DNA of 64,000 nucleotides from Dipteris shenzhenensis (taxonomy: Eukaryota; Polypodiophyta; Polypodiopsida; Gleicheniales): the NCBI GenBank assembly GCA_047967505.1, contig CM106540.1; one strand, 5' to 3'. The position numbers were made by a program, and so were the translations under genes. Shown here piece after piece: positions 11,601-26,121 of the stretch. The notes under the pieces were generated by a model, which worked only from the letters and a program-made list of their open reading frames with translations, searched no databases and was not told where the DNA came from. Every line of letters starts with the position of its first letter. The stretch's first letter is position 1.

Positions 11601-14600
11601 TCCACCTTCCCAAAGACTTTGTGTCCCTTTGGCTCATTAGACCATCTCTCAATGTTAGACTTACGGACCGTTCAACCTAAATCTGCATACCTGATCTCTC
11701 AATGTTAGACTTACAAACCGTTCAACCTAAATCTGCATACCTGATCTCAGCAAAACTCGGAGTGGTTACCAAGAAAAGTTCTCCTTAAAAAAAAAAACCC
11801 ACATCTGCTGCTGGTTTTGGTTATTTGATGAGTCCTCTTCATTATTAGATTTGTCCTCTCTTTTTGTTAGGCTTGTTGTTGCCAAGCTTGCCCTTTCCTC
11901 GACCTTTGCTCTTACCTTGTGCACGAAAGGCTTTTTCATCGCCAATCTCACCATCATGGCCCTAGCTTCCTCCTGGAGCAACATGGCTTCTAGCTCCTGA
12001 AAGGTGAGCAGCCTTGACCTTTACGAAGTTGTAAAGTAAGACAGTGAGGGCATGATGTCCCTTTAGCGTCCCTAAGCATAGAGTGTTGTAGGGTTGAGTT
12101 ACCTAAGACACTTTATGCTATATAAGTGTGAGCTTCAGCTCATTTGGGGCATTTTCGGAGTGGGGCCTTAGAAGGAGCCCGTCTAGGCGTGTGATTCCCT
12201 AACGACATCAGTGCATTGATGGGGATGCGTGGTACGATATTGTAGTCTTACCTGGGAGATCATTGGTCCAAGATATGCCTCACCTCTAGCTTGGGGATGA
12301 TCCTTGTAACGATCTATGTTGGGTGGTGAAGCCCTAGCCTACACCATGTGTCTTCGTGTCTTTGTGTATAACATCTGGTAGTGTTGCGGGTAGCTCGTGG
12401 ATAGAGGATTGTGTAGGAACCCCTCGATTAGTTGTAGCCAACTTATAAGATGTGCCCCCCGGCCCCCTCCTTTTGCACGGATCAGTCACCGAGGTAGAAT
12501 TCGGCGAGTTTGTCCAAGAGCCCATCTTCTCGGCACTAACCGAAGGCAAAATTGAGACTCCCATGCACTTTGGAGAACTTGTCCTCATGCAAAGGGTCCC
12601 GGTCCTTGATGGTGGAGATAAACTGGTCCAACATGCCCCGTATAAAGGAAGGCATGGCAACGAAGAAACCCTCTCTAGCTTGTCCTCCTCAAATTTGAAG
12701 TTGTTGAAGGCGTCTCCATCTCCAGGAATCCATGTTTGGAAGACTTTATGTGAGTCAGTGCCAAAAGGACTTTCTTTATTGGTGACATGTGGGTGTGCAT
12801 TGCATGTCCTTGCAATGAGCTTACCCTAATCAAACACCTGTGGGTCTAGGGCTTGTCCCAATGAGATGCAAACATCCTGCTTAGATCCCTTGCAGTCGAG
12901 GACTAAATATTCGAGCCCCTTCTTGGAAGAAAGTGTCTTGTCGCATGTATTTGCTTCTAAAACATTGAGAATATCCACTAACTGTCCAACAAGGGCTCTC
13001 TATAGTTCAAGTGCTGCGGTATTGACGTGCTCGATTGTGAAATTGTGCACATTTCACCTTACTAGTTCCAAGTGTTGCTCATGGAGACGATTAGGGGTTG
13101 GGGGTGGCGAATTGGGCTATCCAATGGTTGAACGCGTGTGTGGCCACTATTGACCGTGTGGACTTTGTTGGAGGATTGGAGGGGGAGTAGTCTAGGTTTG
13201 TACGGCACTGCGCTAGAGGCATCAATGATTCTAGACCGGCTTTGAGGGCTTAGGACATTAAGAAAGAGGTCGAGATTCCTAGTCTTTCTGCACATTGGGT
13301 CAAGGAGCATCACTTGGCTGAGCTTCTTGCTCCTCTTTGAACGGATCACTGCCATTGCACACCCACAACCTTTCTTGTTTCAGGGAAAAACAATCTAGAA
13401 GGTTGCATTGTGGCCATGTGCTAGTCATAGCTCCACACCCGTCTGTCTCGACCACGCCTCTAGCATCTCCATCATTTGGACCTTGAAGGTAAGGTCAAAG
13501 AGAGTTGGGGTCCATTGTTCCTCTCTCATGGCAATGAAGATGACGCCCTAGAAGGAAGAGGGAAGTACCCATTGCTCCAATCATGTCACACTTTATGGAT
13601 CTACAAGATCAAGGCCGACATCTCGAGGGTGAGAGGGGTACCTTAGCGTAGTTCCAGGGCCCTAGGTGCTAGAATTCCTGTGGGAGTGGTCGACTTGGGC
13701 GGGGCTTATGCCCTAGAAGCTTGAAGGAGAGAAGTCACGTTTGAGGAAGATGATAAACTTGGATTTGGAGAGGGAGAGCTCGATGAGGCTTGGATCGGGC
13801 GCAAGAAGGGTGGGGGGGAGAGGGGAGAGTGGGAAAACCTAAGCCGAGGGGATGGGCTTATTGTAGGCAGCAGGGGGGTGACGAGACGTAGAGGGTCAGG
13901 GGGTGACAAGGGTGATAATTGTTGGTGGAGAGGTAGGCAAGGCAACATGAGGACAGAGGGGCGGGCCAGTCTAAAGGCAAGGGCTTGGTCTAGTGGGAGC
14001 GGGAACAGTTAAGGGGTCAGGTGGTGGAGGCATCCCGCGAGGGGTGGGGGGTTGAAGGTGGAGGCGTTAGTGGAGGTAGAGGCGGATAGGGAGAGAGAGA
14101 GGCAGGAGGAATTTTGGCATTGGCTCTGAAGCTGTGTGAATTTGTGTTAAAGAAACTTGCCCTACGTGCTATGGCACCATCTTTGGGGGAAGACCAAAGA
14201 ACTCCTCCCTCTCAAGGGAGATCAAGCACTCTGGGTCAGGCTGCTCCGACTGCCCTCCTTGTTGTCTTTGACGAGATCGTCTACTGTGGTTCTTTGCTGC
14301 TCGTGTAGATTCTCTTGCCCTCCACTCTAGTCCAAACCGGTCTAATGGGGTGATCGAGTGGGTTTGCGAATGAAGAGGCTGAGGTTCTTGACTTGGGGAT
14401 GGGCCCTACTTCCCTACCCTCTTGTTAAAGGTTTGGAGGGACCTTCAAGCAAGGGGAAGGACGGTTGGCAAAACACGGGCAAGCCTTGGTTAGGTGGCCC
14501 ATCTTTCTGCAATGAAGACACTTCACTGGTAGGATTGAAGCTTTGACCCATTTTGCCCGAGGACACCTTCAAATAGGTTGTCCATAGGATGTGTTTGGGT

Positions 14601-16884
14601 CATCCTCGATTTGCCTCACCTTTGAGGCTCGATCATCTGACAGTATCAAAGCTGCTATAGTCAATTGTGAACAATGCCAAAACAAGCTCTGATCGGCAAA
14701 ATGTATTCCTTGGGTTGACTTGGGAGTGAAGCATACTGGGATATCTTGGTACATGATGAGTCATTTCCATGTCATACAGTGCAAACCTGTGATATCAAGG
14801 GATAAAGAAAACTAGATGGGTCGAGGGTGGACTGGTCTCTGCTCCACCCAAGCTTGAGTGGTATCCAGGGTGCTGACGTCTTGGATGTGGTCACTTCCAA
14901 AGCTAAGATCGCCGGAACCCAAAGCTCAAACCTGTCGTCATGTGGAATGCGCGCCATCAATGCTCGATCCTAAAGAGAAATATATAGCCTTTTGCACCTG
15001 GTGTTTATCCTTTGGAAAGAGGAAATCCAGATGGCTGAGGAAGTCGAGGGCGCAGCCATGTGAGCCCCTCTGTTCTAGCTTCCTAGATTCAAATCCCTTT
15101 GTCAAACAAAGAACATCACCCGCTAGCTCTTGGCAATGGTTAGAGACATGCAGAAAAGGGGAAGGGCGGTAGCAAACAAAGGTTCAGCCCAAAAACGGGC
15201 TGAGCAAAGCTCAAACCTGAGCTTAGGGGCAGGCAGTGAAAAGGGTTGTGGCAGAAGGCTTCCCAGCCCAGAAATGGCTGGGTGCATCTCAAAAAATGAG
15301 CGAAAAACTGAGGGAGAGGTGGCAGAAAGACACCCAGCCCAAAAGTGGGCTGGGAGAAGCTTGAGACAAAAACTGGAGAACTGCCCAATACATACTGGGC
15401 AGGAGCAGAATCAGAAGAGTGAAGGGGGCGATTAGGAAAGAGAACAGAAGAGGGCTCAGGTGACGGATCTTCAGCAACTGACGATCAGCAGCAAGCAACG
15501 ATCATCAGCATATATCGTCAGCAACAATCATCTGCAACAGCATCCTCATGTCCAGACCGCATCGCTCCTTAAGTTGTGCTTCCTTTGGTGACTGGTCAGG
15601 TCACTGCACCAACCTGGCCTGAAAGGAAAGTTTTCTGCAAATTTACTCCCTTCTGGAGCTTGGGAGTAACACCATTTTCTGCTTTCATTAGTGGCAAAGC
15701 ACAGCTTTTCACAGAGTTAGTTTGGAATTAGCAGTCCCAACACTGTTCTCAAACATTTTCTGCCCTGTTCTAGCTTTTCAAGGGGCTGTGGGGGGGTGGG
15801 GGCGGGCGTGTATATGTGGGAGTGGGAGTGGGAGTGCAGGATGACGAGTGCAAGCATTCCAAGAGTGAATTGTAAGTCACACAATGAAACCTATCAAAGC
15901 TTGTAAGAAGTATGTGCTTCTAGTAGTTCTTAAATGTAAAGTAGTGTCCTCTTATCCAGAGCTAGCTTGGAAAGACCCAATTATACTATTTTCGGTTGAC
16001 TGCATCTGTGGAAACACTTTCAGATGAGCAGCTTGCTTAAGAATTTACTCCCTTTGCTGTCGGGAAAAGTTTGTTTTTGTCAAATAATTTGGGATTCCTT
16101 GTGGCAGAAGAAGAAATGTAAATATATAAGTTGGAAATGTTGCAATTTTTGCTTTTTGATTTAGAGATTGTATTAGAAAAAGGCTATGTGAAGGAGAAGT
16201 GGAAGGATCTCATCAAGATTTCACAAAATCTCCTGTACCCTATTTATTGCTTTGATGTTTACTTGTCAATACTACATGCAAAAATCTACAAATTCAAGGG
16301 CTGGAATGTCCTGACTCAGAAACCTGAGACTTAATGCCTTTGTTTTATGAAAGTCAGACAGATGCATCCATGAATTACTATATAGACCAAATTATTTACT
16401 GTTTGAATCTTTTACTTGGAGTGATCCACATAATGTAACCTCTTGAACAGCAGAATGATTGTGTGCAGCACATTTTTTGTAAGGACAAATTATGGATGAT
16501 ACAGTTTGACTAGAGAGGACCAATAATACTTGTCGTCATTGAAAATTGGTTTACTGGCAACATGTACTCCACCTGCAGGGAAAGACCTTGATGCAGTACT
16601 CAAAGCAACACCTATTTTACCCGAAAGAGAGGCACGTTGTATCTTGGCGCAACTGTTTTCAGGACTCGTGTACATGAACAGTCGCCCACAGAGAATCATA
16701 CATTATGACTTGAAGCCCGGAAATGTGCTCTTTGATAATCTTGGAGTAGCAAAGATGACTGATTTTGGGCTCAGCAAGGTTTTAGAAGAGGAGGTTGGGT
16801 CGCAAGGGATGGAACTTACATCTCAAGGTGCAGGAACGTACTGGTACTGACTCAACCGTGTAGGCATATAAAGAGTCCTCCCCC

Positions 16885-16927
<43 letters not shown>

Positions 16928-17338
16928 CAGTATATGCATGCACACACACAAAAGGAAAATGCGAATTTGGGGGTGTGGGTGTTAGTTAGGGGGGGGGGTG
17001 TGTGTTTGAGTGGGTATGTGTGAGTGTGGGTAGGTGAATGGGGTGTGTGTGTGTGGGGGGGGGGGGTTGAAATAAAGAAAGGTAAGGGAAGTTATTTTGG
17101 TGAGGTGGAGCACGGTGTACTACTGAGTTGTGCATCTGGGAATATCAGGTTAAAGCACAACATACACACTTCAGCACCTAGAGGTCAACGTAGCCTCTTT
17201 GAGCAGTTCTAGAATATCACAAGAAAAAGGTTCAGACAGAGCCCAAGCATTGCCCAGACGACTTGTCGTAGGCAGAGGAACACAAAACTGTGTAGAGCTG
17301 GAAATATTGATGATCTATTCTATCCCATAGAGCGGACA

Positions 17339-17387
<49 letters not shown>

Positions 17388-20300
17388 CCCCCCTCTCTCT
17401 CCCTTGGTCCCCCCAGCGGTTATGTATGCCAGCCCTTGTTGGGTGCCAGATCTATTAGAGACAGGTTGGGTTCGAGTGGAGAGGCATCAGGTTCTCTTGC
17501 TTTCCCGGATGATCCTTAGTAAGCCTCCACATCAGTCAGTCCCGGCTGCTCAGTTCAAAGCATCCCAACTATAGCTTGATGCAATGTTCTAGGTTATCAC
17601 GTACCTGTACTGCATCAAGGAGTATGATTCTTGTACCACGGGGCGACACAGGCTATTGTGCTGGGCTCTATCTTTAACCATAGTTTTGGTGGCTGAGGGC
17701 CAGATGGTTTCAGAGTTTGGGAATCCACATAGACAGGTTACCTCCCTTCCCCGATCAAGCATTGAGGCCCCTTCCGTCCCACTTACATATCACGAGATGC
17801 ACCAGGTTATCCGAGAGGATCTCCTATAGCTACACACATTCAGGGCCTGGTTGGCACCTCGTGTGCTTCGTATGAAGCTCAGTTTCTACAGAGACAACTG
17901 CCTAAAGATTTCAGCAGAGAGCTTCATTGATGCACTAGGATACACACGGATGATGTCCCCCACTCCTTAAAGGATATTGATTGGGCAGTTTAGCGTTCCG
18001 TCAAACCGACTGCACATTGAAATGGACGGGCTGAGGGCATACCTAGACAGCTGCATGTGCACTTTATCTGATCAACAGGAGATTGAGTTGTAGGAGCACT
18101 TTATGTGATCAGCAGGAGATCAAGTTGTAGACCACGCTATCAGATGTCCTATATACTATGAGATCCAAGGTCGCTAACACTGTCTCGAAGGATGGGTTCT
18201 GACTCCTATCTAGTCTCTTGTCCGACCTAGATCAGAGATGCTTGGTGACTTTTATTCATGAGGCCTTCTAACACTGGAAGCTTTTGCTCAAGGCACATAG
18301 GCGAGATTAGGGTGTATAGCTAAATTCCACTCAGAGCATGATCACTGAGTTTTTCTAGCAGCTAGATAGCACTAACCAGTAGGGCTTAGGGAGACTGCAG
18401 ATCTGAGGACCATGCGAAAGACATGACCGACTCCCTTCTATGCTCACCAGATCAGAGGCATGGTCGACGACAGTGATAGTGGCACTTGTCCGTCACATGG
18501 CCATAGCTAAGAGACCACAACGGACTACACATGCTGACAGTTGTCAGTGCTTTTTTGCTATTGCAACCTCGTACATTGCGGCCTGTCTCTGAAGCATGAC
18601 CTCTCCACGAGTTTTCAGATGATCATAGTGCTACTTGGCTCCCATCCTCTCCATGAGCTCAGAGATTTCTCTTTATGCATTGGCATCTGTATGATTGTGG
18701 GTTTAGAGGCTCCACCCTTTCAGCTCTTTGTATTAGGTTCTTTCGGTCTCATAGACCCTTCAGTCTCTCTAAGACTTTTAATAATCTCTTCACCTCGAGG
18801 GCTATCATTGCGGAGGTGAAGTAAAAGTGCTAGAAAGTCTACACTTGCTTTGTAGACTTTTGGAAGGCCTTTGATATTGTTCCACGTTCCTGCTTGATCA
18901 GGAGGTTACATGAGTTGCTGCTCCCAGAGGTCATGATTTGGGGGTTGATGAGCCTATATGAGCCCGTCAGAGGTAAGAGTATCAGGAGGTCTATCAGACT
19001 AGGTTGAGAGCACTATCGGAGTGAAGCAAGGCTCCCTCCTCTCACCGACTCTCTTCGGGCTCTATATCGATGAGATTACATCCTTGGTAGACCGCCTAGG
19101 CGGAGACGGCGGTTCACTTCTGGCTGACTTGATGGTGCACATACTGCTGTACGTAGATGATGTAGTCCTCGTATCATCTTCAGCAGAGGGATTGCAGAAA
19201 CATCTGGAGGCTTTGGAGGTGTTTTGTAGAGAGACAGAAGTGATAGTTAACCTTGGGAAGACCAAGGTTATGATCTTCGACACCTCACGAGCTGTGCTTC
19301 ATTGACATAGTTTCACGTATGGACGTGAGCCCGTGGAGATAGTGCAATCTTACATGTTTTTGGGGGCAGTGTTCACAGGACCAGTCTTCACGATGACCCA
19401 TGCAACTAGAGCACCACTCACATGACGGTAGGGTGCTCTGGCCCGACGAGAGAGGTAGTGCTTCTAGGCGCACTTTCAAGACCTCCCAACGAAGGGTTGG
19501 CTTTTTGACACCTTGGTGAGATCGATTGCCATGTATGCATCACCTTTCTGGAGGGGTGACCTTTCATCGACAGAGTGAAAGAGATTTGAGAGGCTACAGG
19601 TGACTATGGGATCTAGGATTATCTGGAGTAAGCCCTTGGTCTTGCATCCCATCATATAGGCAGAGTTCGGCATGACCCCTCTCCATGTTGAAGCCATCTT
19701 CTAGACAGTGACATTCCTTCACAGAGTTTGGGCCTACCCCAGGGGAGATTACCAAGGCTAGCACTAGAGTCATCCAGACGACCGGTAGAGAGCGGTGTTG
19801 ATACATCATGGTATGCACGAGTGTCCACATGGTTTGATAGCCACGGCATCCAGATGGACAGACTTCCCCCCTTTCAGTACAGCATGGATGCACCGCCCCA
19901 GTTGGTCCCACGAGATGAGGTCGACCGTATCATACAGTTGGATCTCCTCCAGCTCCATACGTCCCAAACTAGGGGGGAGACGAGGAGTTCCCCACCAAGA
20001 TCCAGTTCTACCATGACCACTTCTTGAGGGTAGGTCGAGACAGAGGAGAATTTTCAATGTGTCTGCCTAGTCTATTATGAGATCCAGGGGCGGTATCACT
20101 ATCTCGGGCTTCGGTCCGCTCACACCACTGATCCATTTCTCCACCCAGGTTTGTGACGGACTCTATTTGATTGAGATGCAACGACACACAGATACACTGA
20201 TGCGACAGACCAGAGAGCAGTAGGAGGTGATGCCACAAGCTATTGAGATCAACCGAGCAAAGACATGGGTCATAGACTTCTATGCATTTGAGTCAGCTCC

Positions 20301-23300
20301 AAGGGAGGTTGAGGAGGAAGAGCTAGATGAGATGAGGGCATCATGGATTAGCAGCGAGAGCCACTGCCACGATGCTGCTAGACGAGAGGAGCACAGACCA
20401 CATGCGGCGCGGAGAGTGACTGAGAGCACACATGATCAAGGTGCGGTCTATCTCAGCCCTCCTCAGAGAAGATTGTGAAAGATGAGGTGTTGCCTTGACA
20501 TAGCCCATCGGATACAGAGATCGAGGAGACCATGTCCTCCGCCACCTCGAGAGACATCTCAACAGACACAGATACGAGAGCTCTTTGCGTCTCATCAGAG
20601 AGCCACCATCGTACCTCGATACTTGGAGCGTGGGCATGTACTCAGAGAATTAGCTTTGAGTATCCGATGCTTTTTTTTTGGCTATTTTGTTGTACTAATT
20701 CAGCACTTTAGCTTTCAGCAAGGGCCTTAGTGAGCCCTTTGCCTCAGCCCACAGCGGCTTGTATGAGTTACTTTCTGGTTTCGTACTTTGTCTCATAGGC
20801 GCGCAAGGCCTCCTACAGATGTTAATACATCTTTCTTTCCTTCTCTCTGTCTCTCTCCCCCCCCCCCCCTTGTGCCCACCTTTGACCGAAGGCACAGAAG
20901 GAGAAACATCACCATTTGAAGCAACCGGTGCTTTCCCTTTGTCCTGAACAGAAAAAAACTGTTTCACCTCCTTAGTCTTCATCAAAGAGGGGGCAATAGA
21001 AGTCTCGCTTGGAGGTGGAGACAAATCAGCCTGCACTTGTTAGCAACCCAGAGTCACCTCGCTCGGCTCCTAGCCATTTTGCTCAGCCACCTCGAGACCC
21101 TCTACTCAGTACCCAGTCCGTCCACTCAGCCTCACCACCCCTACCCTTGCTACCTCGAGCTCCCCTACTCAGCCCCATTCCCCTCAACCTTTCCTACCCT
21201 CGCCACTCGTGTTTGCCTCCTTGCAACCCCTTACCATAGCTATGGGGAAATGCATTTCAAAGGCCATTTTTTTGGAAAAAACTTTCACGGGCATGCACAA
21301 CCTGTGGCATGCTAGATTGCCACATGGATTGCCACGCCAGTGGTTGTGTCAGCATTGCCTTACCAACAACCATGCCATGCACGGGTGCCATGGTAGCAGT
21401 GGGTGCCACAACAATGCCATGTGGCAACCTATGATTGGACATACTCGACCAATTTGGTTGGGATAGATCTAGCCATGAGTTGGTCAACAAATTGTCCTGG
21501 TCGGTCAGGTCTAGGGCGGGGCTTATTAAAAGGCAGCCTCATTGGCCACTCCTTCCATCCACTTCCAGGGCCATTTCCAGGGCAACAGTCGTCAGCCAGT
21601 AGTAGGATTCCAGGAGGATTGGGCCAGGGATAGGGTGGCAACAGACTAGCTCCCCTTCCACGCCTTCTACAAGGCTACCTATAGATCCAGATCAGTCCGG
21701 ACAACATTAATAAAGGATTTGCATGAGAGGAGCCCTTAGTTTCCAGGTGGTCATCAAGGAGATTGAAGTTCAACCAACAGGCGATCCTCACACGTTTCCC
21801 ACTATGTTTCGTTTTTATGAAGATCCTCATCCTTGCAGATTTAGGGAGCTCGGAGGATATTATCTCCTCCAAGGATATCTCCACCAAGGTAGCCAAGCAA
21901 GCCTGATTGACTCTCACGAATTCCATTGCCTTGAATGGCACATTGTGGGAAAGTAGACAGAGAGCAACATGGAGGTCAATTTAGCAATTCTGAAGATCTC
22001 AAGATGGGTAGATAGCAGCAACTCAGAGTCACACTAACTCAGGCAACGGATATCATTTTGGGAGCACGATGGTGGCACCAATATGAACTTCGACCTGACT
22101 ACCAAAACAAGGGCTTGGATTTCAAAATCTCAGGCTATGTCCAAGTTTATTTCTTGGCTTGAGGTTACACTTCCTCGACCTCTGATTTCAGTAGTTCAAA
22201 TGGCTTGCGAGATCTGCCGAGGTGGTGAAGTGTACGTGTTTTACGTCAAGTCGACCACTACAACTACCCTAGTCAAGAACCCCCAGGAGGAAGCATTACT
22301 TTAGCAGTACCAAGATATTTCTTGCAGAGAGGCACAACCAGTACGATATTTTCAGGTGCATTGTTACAAGGTCATGCTTGATAACCAGCCCGACCATTAT
22401 GCTATACATGCCAGGTGGTGAGGATACCTTTGTGTGCTGCCCCAATTACGATAAAACAGTAATATATTCCATTCAAAATGGCCAAAACGCGATTACAGTA
22501 GAGGTGGGAGAGTAATCTCCATCCCACATACTCCATAAAGAAACCAGAAAACGGACATAGGTGGGGAGAAACAATCAATCCCCAGCCTATGAAGAACAAC
22601 AAAAGAGCCCCACCACCTACTGTAGATATGCACAGTACTACCCCAATACTTTGCTACCAGACTCCATGATATGCATTGTTTCACAGTTGGTGGACACACA
22701 GGGGTTGCAGGCACTCTTGAGAAGATCAAGCACAAATTTTTCTGGCCTCATTTACGCAGTGATGTCCACGAGTATGTGTCTCATTGCCAGATATGCCGGC
22801 AAGTGAAGCTTTCCTATGGGAAGTTGCCAGGTCTACTTCAGCCCCTTGAGATTCTGGACCTGCCCGGACCTGCTTTCGAGCATATTAACATGGATTTTTT
22901 CACAAACCTTCCATCAGCCATTGGTTTCAGGAGCACCGTGTGCCTGACCATTGTGGACACGTTCAACAAATTTGTCATGCTTATTCTATGCAACAGTACC
23001 ATTGATGCACAAAGTACGGCTCGAGTTTTCCTTAGATGGTGGTATCCGACGTGTGGCATGCCACGTATCATTGTATTAGATAGGGATTTTAAATTTACTA
23101 GTCAGTTTTGGAGAGCCTTTTCGACAACTTGGGTACCAACCTTAGCTTTTCCAACAGCTCCCGTCCATAGTCAAAAGTCTACAGCGAGCTTTCTTTCGAC
23201 ATTCTGAAGTGCTATGTTGCAGATGCACAGTCTTGATGGGAGCGGTATTTACCATTAGTTTAGGGGATCCTAAATGACACCAATTTCTCTATGGGAGCAA

Positions 23301-26074
23301 TATTTACCATTAGTTCAGGGGATCCTAAATGACACCGATTCCTCTATGTGGGTAGGAAGCAGCCTTTGGCAAGAAGTTCAAGTCTCTTCTCACCAGGACA
23401 TCTGTGAAGGTATACGAGGCCGATCGCATCACAAAGACTTATGAGCAGAAAACATTGTGAAAGCATCGGAGGCCTACCAAACACAAGCCTACAAGCAAAG
23501 GCGTGATGTGGGTTACAAGGAAGGGTAGTGGGCTTATCTTTGGAACATGAAGAAGCGACCCAAGCAGATTGGGGAGAAGTGCTCGAATCTCTCACATCAA
23601 GTGGCCCCTTTCTGATTATCAAGTTTATCAATGAGGTTGCCATGAAGTTGCAGTTATCTACGACATGGATCAAACGATTCCCATGTGTCGTGGCTTAAGC
23701 CATATGCGAGTTGGCACTAACATCAGTCGGAGATGTGGAGCAGCCGGGGATTGTTGATTAGGCAAAGGTGGTCGAGCCCGAGCAGATTTTGCTTCATCGG
23801 TTCAAGAAAGGCACATGCAATTGTGCTTGTATGCAGTGAAATTAAAGCATAGGGGTTCCCACGAGGCACCATGGGCTAAAGAGGATTTTTTCACAGATCA
23901 TCCCTACCTCCTTTCAGCGTCCAAGGAGCCTTTTTTTCCATACCCTAGTCTGAATCTCAGCAGAAAGGGATGCCACAACCACAACCCGTGGCATGCTGGA
24001 CTTCCACGTGGACGGCCATGTCAGCACAGCCCCGCAACAACAAGCACCACGTCAGTGCCACGTGGCGGATGATTGGACAGACCCGACCAGTCTGGTTGGG
24101 ACAAATCTGGCCAGCGGTCATTAAACAGGCTGCCCTGGCAGTCAGTTCCAGGGCCCAAGGGGGCCTATATAAGGCAGCCTCATTGGCCACTCCTTCCATC
24201 CACTTCCAGGGCCATTTCCAGGGCAGCTGTCTTCAGCCAACAACAGGGTTCCAGGAGAATCAGACCAGGGATTAGGTGGCAGCAGACCAGCTCCCCTTCT
24301 ACGCCTTCTACAGGGTCACCTACAGACATGGTTCAGTCCGGATTGCATCAGTAAGGGATCTGCATAAGAGCAGCCCTTAGTTTCCAGCTTGCTCTCCGTA
24401 CAATATTCTTCCCTTTTGCATTGAGGGTTTTATCCCCTTCATACAGTACTTATTCTCTCAGTTGTATTCAGTTCTATTGGGCAGACAGATGTTCAGTTAT
24501 TCTTCCTCTTTGGAGGCCCCTTATATTCCTCCTGCAGATTCTCACTCACTCCACAGATCCACTTGTGTTTGAGTGCGTTATTTCCTCAGTTCAGTTAGTA
24601 GTGAGTAGGAGAGAGAGTGAGTTAGGTTTTCTCCCTGCTACTACAATTGCCATTTTGGGGTTGTCCAAAAACAGAAACGGCGAATTTCTTGGGAAACGTT
24701 TCCTAGGCAGTAGGGAAATGTTTGAAGCTGCCCTAGGGGAAACTCGCCGCTTCTACTTGCAAAAAAAAGTTGACCTTGAAGGCTGTAATTGCCATTGTTT
24801 GGAGGATTCTATTAAATGGCAATGACAGAGAGCATCGATCTATATCCTTGACCAAAGTTTTATAAGGTTGGACACTCCAACCATAGTCAACATAGCCTTG
24901 CAGCGGAACCTATATTACTTTGTGGATGTTTGAAAAGTTTCCTCCTTTTGGAGAGCCACCCTCCTGCGAGCGAGAAACTGAGACTTGAGGTTTCATTCAC
25001 CATCCTTTTCAATGATATGTTTGCCAAGTCTTGAGGTTTCATTCACCATCCTTGCGTCGCATTATCTCTTCATGAGGTTGCTAGAAATAGTACTTGATTC
25101 TAGACCCCTTTCCAACATTTCTTCAAACAGCTTGAAAGAGTCACTCAGTCTACCGACCTTGCTCAAGCCCCCTATGACCGTTTCCCAGTGGAAACCACCA
25201 ATCCACTTCTCCTAGTTGCTCCTCCTAGTGCTGCATAATGCATTAAAGGGATGCCATGTTTGGACTTTGCATTGCGCAAGAGTCGCAAATGTTGTCTTTT
25301 TCCATATAATCTCAAATGTGAGTACTAATTCTGAACGGTCATTGGTGCCTCCTTTTCCCTCCCTTGAAAACCTTTGTTTACCCCGCTTCGGCTCCCAAAA
25401 AATTCCAGCAACGGTTCCGTTTTCCTGGTCCTTGTTATGCTGATATACCTGAAGAATCATGTGAAATGAGGGACTTAGACGCTGAATACATAAAATATGG
25501 CACGATCCAAGTACAAAAATGCAGTTCTACAAACAGGAAATCAACCTGATGGATAGCTATGCAATGCAGAAATATCTTGGGGAGGACATCTCAATATTCA
25601 AAAGGAATTTAATATGCAAAATAAGGACCAGCTCACATGATCTAGAAGTGAGATGGATACGACCCAAGATCCCAAGGGAGGCGACGATATGCAGAATCTG
25701 CCCTATAGGGGAGGTAGAAGACGAGCAGCACATACTCCTAAAATGTCGAGCATGCGTACACATAATGGAGAACCATGGCAACAATAGTTGTACTCTAAAG
25801 AATCTATTGGAACGGCCAGCCCACAAGTTTGGAAGCTACTTAAAAGAAGTCTTGGAACATTGCAGCAAAATTCTAGGACTAGTATAGAAAATAGTCCAGC
25901 AAATACTCACAGTGTAGTAAGATTTGGGAGACTTTTATTTCAATGGTTGTAATGGACCACTATTTAATTTAATAGTGGTCACCAATCCCATAGATCTTGA
26001 GGGTCTCAAAAGGACTTTAATACAATCATATCATATCATCTCTATGAGTGTGTGTGTGTCCCTATGTGCGTGTG

Positions 26075-26121
<47 letters not shown>

